Below the pieces are notes generated by a model. The model was not told where the DNA came from. It made no database searches and saw only the letters and a program-made list of their open reading frames with translations. Positions 1 to 5,351 of a stretch of DNA of 6,075 nt are shown here, piece after piece; position 1 is the first letter of the stretch, and each line of letters opens with the position of its first letter. The DNA comes from Vicinamibacteria bacterium (GTDB lineage Bacteria; Acidobacteriota; Vicinamibacteria; Fen-336; JAGNNV01). Location: contig JAENWE010000063.1 of the NCBI GenBank assembly GCA_016650185.1, positions 1-6,075 on the forward strand, written 5' to 3'. The translations under genes and the position numbers were made by a program.

Positions 1-2281
1 AGCCGAAGAGGGTGGGCCGATCGAAGTAGAAGGTCGAGAGCTTCTCGAACGCAGGGTCGGGGGCCAGGAGCGCGGCCACCCTTTGGATCTGGGCATCCCC
101 CTTGAACGAGGCGCGAACGCCGCGCAGTTCTTGGAGCACGATGTCGCGGAGCAGGAGGGGGCCTAAGGCCTTGACCGTCGAAGGACCCGCGGCTTGGGGC
201 GGAAACGATCGTCGGAGCCGCCGGCTGCGTTCGAAGGCCCGGAACCGCGAGCCATCGAAGAGGTGGTCGGTGGTGGCCACGCGGTAGAGAGAGCCGCCGT
301 CAATGGGGCGGCCATTGACGAAGCCGGTCGCGCGATCGACGCCGCTCAGGACCAGGTCTCCTGCTGAGTCCTCATTCAAGATCTCCCGGAGGTCGTCGCC
401 GCGCAGGTCGAGAGTCACGATGGACTCGTTCGTCCACAACCATTCCCGAACCTCGTTTTCATGGAGTTTGCCGATGAGGGGAGGGAAGTGCGACACAGAC
501 CGGATGATCGCGACCTCGCTCAGGCCCCGGCGCCTTACGATGCGGGCCATGAACTCCTCCCACATCCGTTTGGAGATGCGGCCCTGTGCGGTAACCGCAT
601 CGTACGTCTTGAGTTTGGGCAGGGCGGCCTCAAGCTCGACGAACGAAGGAACCAGCATTTCCCCGCGGTCGCGCCGCGATGCATCCCTCAGAGCCCGGAC
701 CTCAGCGGAGAGCGCAACATCACTGGGCACGCGATCGGTCACCGAAGCCAGTTCATGGCGTAGGGCGGCCACGTGAAAGCCCGGGCGGTCGTCCCGCACC
801 ACCTCGGAATCGAGGCGGCCGACGCCGAGCCCGTTCGCGAAACCGCGAGCCACCAGAGCCGGCGAGCCCGGCCGCGAGTACGGGCGGTCGGGAAGTTCCA
901 CGCGGACGCGAATGCTCTCTGGGCTCCAGCGCACGTGCAGGTCCGCCACGATGGCGTCGATGCCGCTCACCCTCCGCGCCACTTCGGCGTTTTGCTGGGG
1001 CGAGAGGTTGGAGAGAACGAAGACTGTCTCGACGCCTTCGAGCCGCAGCGTCTGAACCTCACGAGCGGCGGCAGCTACAGGATCCTCGAAGGTCCAGTCG
1101 CCCAGCGCACGACGCGGCAGACTGCCCTTGACCCCTGGATCCACGAGTCCCACGAGACCGAAGCGAACGCCCCCGGCGGACACCACCCGAGAGGCCTCCA
1201 GCAGTCCAGGAGTCTTTGTCTGCAGGTTGGCGGCCAGGATCCCAATCCCGCCGAACTCCTTCTTGAGGTCGAGCAAGGCGGCGGCGCCCAGCCCGAGCTC
1301 GAACTCGAAAGGGATGAGGATCTTGTAGCCCAGACGCTGCAGGGCGCCCATGTCGATTCGGGCTCGCTCATGGTCGTCGACGCCCAGGTCTCCGTTTTGG
1401 GAGCCGAGATCGACGACCAGCGGGACGGCGCCCGAGGATCGCGCTTCCGCCACGAAGCGTTGGATGAGCGTCGCGCGGGGACCGATCTGTGCGAGGTTCA
1501 AGGGCAGCTCGAACACTCGCGCCCCATCGATGTCGATGCGATTCATCTCGCCCTGCTCCCAGTCCGTCGGGTCGGTCGTGAACATCGCGCCCGCCTCCTC
1601 GACGTAGTAGGCCACTTTCTTCCGGGTGAGGTTGGCCCGATAAACGGAGGCTCGACCTGGCCGCAGATCGGGGAAGTCGGCCTTCGTCCGAGGATTCTCA
1701 AGCAGCATGGCCAGAAGGTCTCGGGAGCCTTGAGACCTGTCGGGGTCCTGGACGAGCACAGCCGTGCCCGAGAGCAGGGTCGCCACGTCACCGATCTTCT
1801 CGGCGCGCGATCGCAGGTCGAGGAGGCGGGGCAGTTCGTCGCCGTCCGGTTCGTCCGACGGCAGAAATACAGACAGGCCCGGGGCTCGCCAGCACGCGTG
1901 ACTCACCAGCTTGAATGGGATGCGCTGACGGTTCGCTTCCTCGGTGAGGAGTTCGTTCTCGTCCTGGCTGCGAAGGGCGCCGAGCGCGCCCAGGCTTCGG
2001 CCCGTGTAGATAAGGGACAACCCGGGAAGGCCGGCGATCGAGCCCGGCCCTGGGACGGGAGACGGGGCCGGCGGAGTTACGCGGGCGGGGGCCCCTACCG
2101 GTTTCGGCGTGGGACTTGGTGTCGCCGGTTTTTTTCCGGCCTGGCCTTCACTCAGGGCCTGTCGTCGCTTTCTTTCCTTTTCCGCGGCTTCGGCGAGGCT
2201 CTGCCCGTGGGCTCCCGAAACACAAGAGAGCACGAGGAGCGCGGCGATACCTCGCCTCCAGAAACGATTCGACGGGTTCAA
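1..2281 (-). CDS. Secreted 5'-nucleotidase/UshA-like protein with degenerate metallophosphatase core (C-terminus cut by window edge)
   Basis: The frame is open from a TTG at 2281-2279 to the window edge (760 residues, no stop). An in-frame TAA lies six codons upstream and TTG is the only start before the signal peptide. Residues 1-26 look like a signal peptide: Arg-rich n-region, hydrophobic GIAALLVLS, possible cleavage after AHG. Cys20 makes a weak lipobox an alternative. A charged segment (27-50) and a Pro-rich linker (51-85) follow. Residues about 286-460 resemble the metallophosphatase core and about 555-760 the 5'-nucleotidase C-terminal domain (GRPIDGGSLYRVATTDHLFDG, 657-676, in two overlapping parts: GRPIDGG and YRVATTDHLF). 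Core signatures are altered: TNDxHG reads TGRSLG (93-98), GD reads GS (293-294), GNHE reads IPFE (323-326), SHL reads SNL (424-426), GGHSH reads ADLHV (446-450). About 195 residues separate the first two motifs, far more than usual. I infer an exported protein that is probably not a classical metal-dependent nucleotidase; it may bind a ligand. Fold assignment is firm for the C-terminal domain, less so for the rest. Confidence 0.82.
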   Translation of the reverse strand, partial: MNPSNRFWRRGIAALLVLSCVSGAHGQSLAEAAEKERKRRQALSEGQAGKKPATPSPTPKPVGAPARVTPPAPSPVPGPGSIAGLPGLSLIYTGRSLGALGALRSQDENELLTEEANRQRIPFKLVSHACWRAPGLSVFLPSDEPDGDELPRLLDLRSRAEKIGDVATLLSGTAVLVQDPDRSQGSRDLLAMLLENPRTKADFPDLRPGRASVYRANLTRKKVAYYVEEAGAMFTTDPTDWEQGEMNRIDIDGARVFELPLNLAQIGPRATLIQRFVAEARSSGAVPLVVDLGSQNGDLGVDDHERARIDMGALQRLGYKILIPFEFELGLGAAALLDLKKEFGGIGILAANLQTKTPGLLEASRVVSAGGVRFGLVGLVDPGVKGSLPRRALGDWTFEDPVAAAAREVQTLRLEGVETVFVLSNLSPQQNAEVARRVSGIDAIVADLHVRWSPESIRVRVELPDRPYSRPGSPALVARGFANGLGVGRLDSEVVRDDRPGFHVAALRHELASVTDRVPSDVALSAEVRALRDASRRDRGEMLVPSFVELEAALPKLKTYDAVTAQGRISKRMWEEFMARIVRRRGLSEVAIIRSVSHFPPLIGKLHENEVREWLWTNESIVTLDLRGDDLREILNEDSAGDLVLSGVDRATGFVNGRPIDGGSLYRVATTDHLFDGSRFRAFERSRRLRRSFPPQAAGPSTVKALGPLLLRDIVLQELRGVRASFKGDAQIQRVAALLAPDPAFEKLSTFYFDRPTLFG

Positions 2282-2351
2282 GATTCTGAGGGAGCATTAC
2301 CGCGATGGGCCGATCGGTCAAGTGACCTCCGAGCGCCCCCTGAAGAACGAT

Positions 2352-2384
2352 CCGGCACGTTCGACCAGGTGACGGAAGTGCCGG
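2352..2384. other. Intergenic hairpin between the AIM24-family gene and the secreted protein gene
   Basis: CCGGCAC at 2352-2358 pairs with GTGCCGG at 2378-2384 (7 bp, 19-nt loop). TTC (2360-2362) and GAA (2375-2377) can add three pairs after a one-base bulge at 2359. No T-run follows on either strand, so it is not a standard intrinsic terminator. It sits in the 122-nt gap between two minus-strand genes and could modulate read-through or mRNA stability. In GC-rich DNA a stem of this size can occur by chance. Confidence 0.3.
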
Positions 2385-2403
2385 CAGGCAAGGCCCCCCG
2401 GGA

Positions 2404-3207
2404 CTAGTCGTTGTCTCCGGCCAGTAGCCCACCGATGCCGCCGAGGACCGAGCCCTCTCCTCGTCCGCCGCTGCCCGCGATCTTCGAGGCTCCCACGATG
2501 CGGTTCGCCATGCGCGAGAGGGGCAGGGACTGAAGCCAGACTTTGCCCGGCCCCTGAAGGGTGGCGAAGAAGAGACCTTCGCCGCCGAACAGGGCCGACT
2601 TGATCTTGCCGACGTACTGGATGTCGTAGTTGACCGTGGGCTGAAAAGCGACGATGCAGCCGGTATCGACGCGGAGTCCCTCACCGGGGGCGAGGGTTCT
2701 TTCGTGGAGCGTGCCGCCGGCGTGGACGAAACAAAGACCGTCGCCCTGCAGCCTCTGCATGATGAAACCCTCACCCCCGAAGAAGCCGGCTCCGAGCTTT
2801 TTCTGGAAGGCGATGCCGATCGAGACGCCCTTGGCCGCGCAAAGGAACGAGTCTTTCTGGGCGATCAGCTCCCCGCCGATCTGGGCGAGGTCGACTGGAA
2901 TGATCGTGCCAGGGAAGGGCGCGCCGAAAGCGACTTTCTTCTTCCCCGCTCCCTTGTTCACGAAGACGGTCATGAAGAGCGACTCTCCGGTCAGCAGGCG
3001 TTTCCCCGCGCCCATAAGGGCCCCCAGAAAACCGCCGCTTCCCGAATTCGAACCGTCGCCGAAGATCGTCTCCATGTCGATCCCGTCTTCCATGTACATC
3101 ATGCCGCCCGCCTCGGCGACCGCGGCTTCGCCGGGATCGAGTTCGATTTCGACGAACTGCATGTCCTCGCCGTAGATGGTGTAGTCGATGACGTGCATGG
3201 GGCTCAT
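2404..3207 (-). CDS. AIM24 / TIGR00266 family protein
   Basis: This 267-residue protein matches the bacterial TIGR00266 (AIM24) family closely. Recognisable stretches are DMQFVEIELDPGE near the N-terminus, GGMMYMEDGI, then GKRLLTGESLF, GELIAQKDSFLCAAKGV, KKLGAGFFGGEGFIMQRLQG, HAGGTL, LRVDTGC and a final GPGKVWLQSLPLSRMANRI. The family has a duplicated beta-sandwich/beta-helix fold; the yeast member affects mitochondrial inner-membrane organisation, and the bacterial role is not established. It has no signal peptide or membrane segment, so it is likely cytoplasmic. The tail is Gly-rich, as in many members. I chose ATG 3207 because AGGAG lies nine bases upstream; ATG 3198 is the alternative. 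Family homology begins at about the second Met, so a longer start at 3300 is not supported. It is probably first in a minus-strand unit with the secreted protein downstream. Confidence 0.93.
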   Translation of the reverse strand: MSPMHVIDYTIYGEDMQFVEIELDPGEAAVAEAGGMMYMEDGIDMETIFGDGSNSGSGGFLGALMGAGKRLLTGESLFMTVFVNKGAGKKKVAFGAPFPGTIIPVDLAQIGGELIAQKDSFLCAAKGVSIGIAFQKKLGAGFFGGEGFIMQRLQGDGLCFVHAGGTLHERTLAPGEGLRVDTGCIVAFQPTVNYDIQYVGKIKSALFGGEGLFFATLQGPGKVWLQSLPLSRMANRIVGASKIAGSGGRGEGSVLGGIGGLLAGDND

Positions 3208-3216
3208 TGGGCTTTT

Positions 3217-3221
3217 CTCCT
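3217..3221 (-). promoter_or_regulatory. Shine-Dalgarno site of the AIM24-family gene
   Basis: On the minus strand this reads AGGAG, nine bases before ATG 3207. It is the only clear Shine-Dalgarno match before any gene start in the window, and it fixes the start against the longer reading from 3300. Confidence 0.65.
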
Positions 3222-3272
3222 GGTCAAGGTCAAAGGTGCTCGAGAAAGGTGGTGGCGGCTCGTTCGGGGAGC

Positions 3273-3300
3273 ATTTTGTCCGCCCGATCTGAAAAAACAA
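3273..3300 (-). promoter_or_regulatory. Possible sigma70-type promoter for the AIM24-family gene
   Basis: Read on the minus strand, TTGTTT (3300-3295) is followed after 16 bases by CAAAAT (3278-3273), about 65 bases before ATG 3207. Both hexamers deviate from consensus, but the site lies in the most AT-rich part of the divergent intergenic region. This is a weak call by eye. Confidence 0.25.
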
Positions 3301-3401
3301 ACGATAACCGGAGTGGATTGTTCAAATCGGCGATGGCGATGGAATTCTCCCGAGGCTCCAAAGTTTCGCGCTCCCCTCCCGCCGTGTCATAGGCTGTGGC
3401 G

Positions 3402-3614
3402 ATGGTCGAGGGAAATGACGGAGATGATGGGAAGGGGGCGTCCTCGCAGCCGAAGGACCTGCCCTTTCCCTCGAGCCTCTGCCACCTTTGCGCGGCTCCG
3501 CCCCGGTACGTGACGACCGATAAAGGCAACGTCTTCATCCAGTGTCCGGTGTTGAAGCGCTATCCGCCCCAGCCGGTGCGCTCGTGCGAGGCGTTCACGC
3601 CGATGAGCGGATAG
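3402..3614 (+). CDS. Small four-cysteine (probable zinc-binding) protein of unknown function
   Basis: This is a 70-residue protein from ATG 3402; a GTG at 3396 would add two residues. The first 20 residues are polar, acidic and Gly-rich and look disordered. A compact domain follows with CHLC (Cys27, Cys30), RYVTTDKGNVFIQCP (Cys48) and KRYPPQPVRSCEAF (Cys62). The CxxC-17-C-13-C spacing suggests a small zinc ribbon or treble clef, and the Tyr-Pro-Pro-Gln-Pro segment just before the last Cys looks like a conserved family feature. There is no signal peptide, so it is likely cytoplasmic. No good Shine-Dalgarno site precedes either start. It lies 113 bases upstream of the helicase on the same strand and may share its control, but nothing shows a joint function. 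The Cys pattern and natural end of the domain favour a real gene over the antisense reading 3538-3230. Confidence 0.72.
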   Translation: MVEGNDGDDGKGASSQPKDLPFPSSLCHLCAAPPRYVTTDKGNVFIQCPVLKRYPPQPVRSCEAFTPMSG

Positions 3615-3727
3615 CCCGCGATTACTTTCTTGATGAGCATCACTCGCGCCTATTTGAGGGTAGATCCAGACGTCAGACGTCGGATATCCTCCCCTCGGAC
3701 CGTGAAGCGGGCGATAATTGGCCTTAC
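3615..3727 (+). promoter_or_regulatory. Leader region of the helicase gene with tandem GACGTC and GGATATCC palindromes
   Basis: GACGTC occurs twice with one base between (3669-3674 and 3676-3681), directly followed by the palindrome GGATATCC (3682-3689). Stacked self-complementary sites just upstream of a GATAAT hexamer (3713-3718) could be an operator for a dimeric regulator. No regulator is encoded nearby. The open frame that runs through this stretch into the helicase has no family similarity and is treated as non-coding. Confidence 0.3.
3713..3718 (+). promoter_or_regulatory. Possible -10 element of the helicase gene, close to its ATG
   Basis: GATAAT differs from TATAAT at one position and ends nine bases before ATG 3728. 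If used, transcription would begin at or within a few bases of the start codon, giving a leaderless or near-leaderless mRNA. This fits the absence of a Shine-Dalgarno sequence before that ATG. No good -35 hexamer is seen 16-18 bases upstream, so the call is weak. Confidence 0.3.
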
Positions 3728-5185
3728 ATGACGCCAGCCTCCGCCACCTTCCGTAGTCTCGGGATCTCCCAGCCCACTCTCGACGCCCTCATTCAAAAGG
3801 GTTACGACCATCCGACGCCCTGCCAGGAGGAGACCATCCCTCCGGCCATGAAAGGAAAGGACCTGGTCGTGCAGTCCCGTACCGGGACGGGGAAGACCGC
3901 GGCCTTCGGCGTTCCCCTGGTCGAGAGAGTCGATCTTGGCCTCAAGGGCGTCCAGGGAGTGGTTCTGGCGCCCACTCGTGAACTGGCCGTTCAGGTGGCG
4001 GAGGAACTCGCCGCCATCGGCAAGGGGCGCGGCATCAAGGTCGGCGCGATCTACGGTGGCGACTCGATGGATCGTCAGATGGATCTGCTCGAAGCGGGCG
4101 CCCAGCTCATCGCCGGCACCCCCGGCCGGGTACTCGATCATCTGCGGCGAGGCACCCTCGATCTCAAGAACCTGAAGATGTTCATCCTCGATGAAGCCGA
4201 CCGGATGCTCGACATGGGCTTCGCCGAGGAGATGCAGAAGATCGTGGCCTTCGTACCCGAGGAGCGGCAGACCCTGCTCTTCTCGGCCACCATCCCCGCC
4301 TCCATCAAGCACCTCATCTACAACTTCTTGAAGGAGCCGCAGTGGCTCCTGCTCTCCGAAGACAAGGTCTACGTCACCGATGTCGAGCACGTCTATTGCA
4401 TCGTGCCGAGGATGCGGAAGGAGCAGACTCTGTACGATCTCCTCCTGTGGGAGGAGCCGACCTCGGCCATGGTCTTCTGCAACACGCGGGAGGAGACCCG
4501 GAAGGTCCACGAATTCCTGCAGCAGCGACACGTTCCCTCGGAAATGTTGTCGTCGGACCTCTCGCAGGGCAAACGCGAGCGCGTTCTAAAGGCGTATCGC
4601 GACGGCAAGATCAAGGTACTCGCCACCACCGACGTGGCCTCTCGTGGGATCGACGTCGACGACGTCTCGCACGTTTTCATCTTCTCGACCCCCGATTCGC
4701 CCGAGCAGTACATCCATCGCGCGGGCCGGACGGGGCGCATCGGAAAGTCAGGTCGCGCCATCAGTCTGCTTTCGGCGCACGACATCATGAACTACAACCG
4801 CCTGGTGAAGCGGTATCACATCGAGGTGAAGGAGCTTCGACCTCCTTCCTCCGATGACGTGACCCGCAGGACCGCCGAGCGGCTCCTGGACCTGATCCTC
4901 CTCGAACGCGCGGGCTCGCCCGACGCCCAGGCCCTGGCCGACGTGCTGCTGGCTCGCGACGATCGCCGCCATCTCGTGGCCTCGCTTCTCGAAGTGTGGC
5001 GCGACGAGAAAAGGAAGGTGGTGATCCCGATCGAAGTCGACCCGGAAGAGGCCGCCGTCCTGGCCAAGGAGGCCGTGGCCGAGGCGGAGCACAAAGCTGC
5101 CGCCTCACGCCGCCATTCCGGTGGTGGAGGAGGCCGGCCAGGCGGCGCAGGGCGTGGCCGCAGCGGTCCGCCCAGGAGGCGCTAG
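3728..5185 (+). CDS. DEAD-box ATP-dependent RNA helicase (DeaD/RhlE-like core)
   Basis: This 485-residue protein uses ATP to unwind or remodel RNA duplexes, typically in ribosome assembly, cold adaptation or RNA decay. Its motifs appear in order: Q motif (Phe8, GYDHPTPCQ 25-33), Walker A SRTGTGKT (50-57), PTREL (82-86), GG (110-111), TPGR (131-134), DEAD (155-158), SAT (186-188), VFCNTR (249-254), TTDVASRGID (300-309) and HRAGRTGRIG (330-339). An acidic, Ala-rich linker follows (about 435-458), then a basic Arg/Gly tail (about 461-485) that probably adds non-specific RNA binding; I see no folded DbpA-type domain. The region usually reading HGD after motif IV reads SSD here (275-277). ATG 3728 places the Q-motif Phe at the usual distance from the N-terminus; the frame continues upstream to 3542 without helicase similarity. 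No Shine-Dalgarno site is evident. Its TAG stop (5183-5185) lies inside the palindromic element. Confidence 0.96.
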   Translation: MTPASATFRSLGISQPTLDALIQKGYDHPTPCQEETIPPAMKGKDLVVQSRTGTGKTAAFGVPLVERVDLGLKGVQGVVLAPTRELAVQVAEELAAIGKGRGIKVGAIYGGDSMDRQMDLLEAGAQLIAGTPGRVLDHLRRGTLDLKNLKMFILDEADRMLDMGFAEEMQKIVAFVPEERQTLLFSATIPASIKHLIYNFLKEPQWLLLSEDKVYVTDVEHVYCIVPRMRKEQTLYDLLLWEEPTSAMVFCNTREETRKVHEFLQQRHVPSEMLSSDLSQGKRERVLKAYRDGKIKVLATTDVASRGIDVDDVSHVFIFSTPDSPEQYIHRAGRTGRIGKSGRAISLLSAHDIMNYNRLVKRYHIEVKELRPPSSDDVTRRTAERLLDLILLERAGSPDAQALADVLLARDDRRHLVASLLEVWRDEKRKVVIPIEVDPEEAAVLAKEAVAEAEHKAAASRRHSGGGGGRPGGAGRGRSGPPRRR

Positions 5186-5351
5186 CAGTCCGTGGTGAAA
5201 GTCCGCCGTTGCACCGAGACGAGCGATGCGCCCGTCTGGCAAGGCGCCGAGGAGCCTCAATATCCTGGAATATTGAGGCGACGAGCAACGCAGTCCAGGC
5301 GGGATGCAGCGTTCGTCGAATGCAGGCCGACTTTCACCACGGGCTGCTAGC
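5181..5351. repeat. Long interrupted palindrome (MITE-like or REP/BIME-like element) between convergent genes
   Basis: The outer arms 5181-5203 and 5329-5351 are reverse complements over 23 bases with one difference (T5189 opposite G5343, a G-U pair in RNA). The inner arms are diverged but related: GACGA-CG-TGC at 5218-5229 recurs inverted at 5306-5317, and CCCG-CTGG at 5231-5239 recurs inverted at 5295-5303. The centre is a perfect 10-bp hairpin. Because of the symmetry, both strands translate through the outer arms to the same ADFHHGLLA peptide. If the CTAG at each end (5182-5185, 5347-5350) is a target duplication, the mobile unit is 161 bp (5186-5346) with 18-bp terminal inverted repeats starting CAG. 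It encodes no protein I can support. Its position between convergent genes suits a bidirectional terminator. Whether it is a mobile element or a conserved RNA cannot be decided from one copy. Confidence 0.85.
5254..5279. terminator. Central hairpin of the palindrome, possible bidirectional terminator
   Basis: GCCTCAATAT (5254-5263) pairs perfectly with ATATTGAGGC (5270-5279) around the loop CCTGGA. It is followed by GC-rich DNA with no T-run on either strand, so it lacks the U tract of a classical intrinsic terminator. It would form the tip of a much longer stem made by the outer arms. Both the helicase and the flavoprotein genes converge on it. The stem is clear; the terminator role is inferred from position. 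Confidence 0.45.

Noticed and set aside
773..2407. A 544-codon plus-strand open frame covering much of the left region
   Set aside because: It has no recognisable domains and is antisense to the minus-strand 5'-nucleotidase-like gene, which has a signal peptide and a clear C-terminal family domain. Long antisense frames are common in GC-rich DNA.
3208..3300. A 31-residue N-terminal extension of the AIM24-family protein from 3300
   Set aside because: AGGAG precedes ATG 3207 at nine bases, and family similarity begins only after that Met; the extra segment is Pro-rich and unlike the family.
3301..3401. A promoter for the four-cysteine gene (for example CATAGG at 3388-3393)
   Set aside because: The hexamer matches the consensus poorly and no -35 element is found at the right spacing; it would be a guess.
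3230..3538. A 102-codon minus-strand frame opposite the four-cysteine gene
   Set aside because: No family features are visible, and the opposite strand carries a coherent Cys-pattern domain.
3542..3727. A 62-residue N-terminal extension of the helicase starting at 3542
   Set aside because: The extension overlaps the four-cysteine gene in another frame, shows no helicase similarity, and ATG 3728 puts the Q-motif Phe at the usual distance from the N-terminus.
3650..4531. A 293-codon minus-strand frame opposite the helicase
   Set aside because: It mirrors helicase codons and shows no motifs of its own.
5181..5351. Group II intron fragment, because GTGGTGAAAGTCC recalls intron-like strings
   Set aside because: There is no domain V-like hairpin with its AGC/bulge signature and no reverse transcriptase; the dominant feature is overall inverted symmetry.
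5181..5351. CRISPR array or attachment site
   Set aside because: There are no regularly spaced direct repeats, no cas genes, no integrase and no tRNA end nearby; the repeats are inverted.
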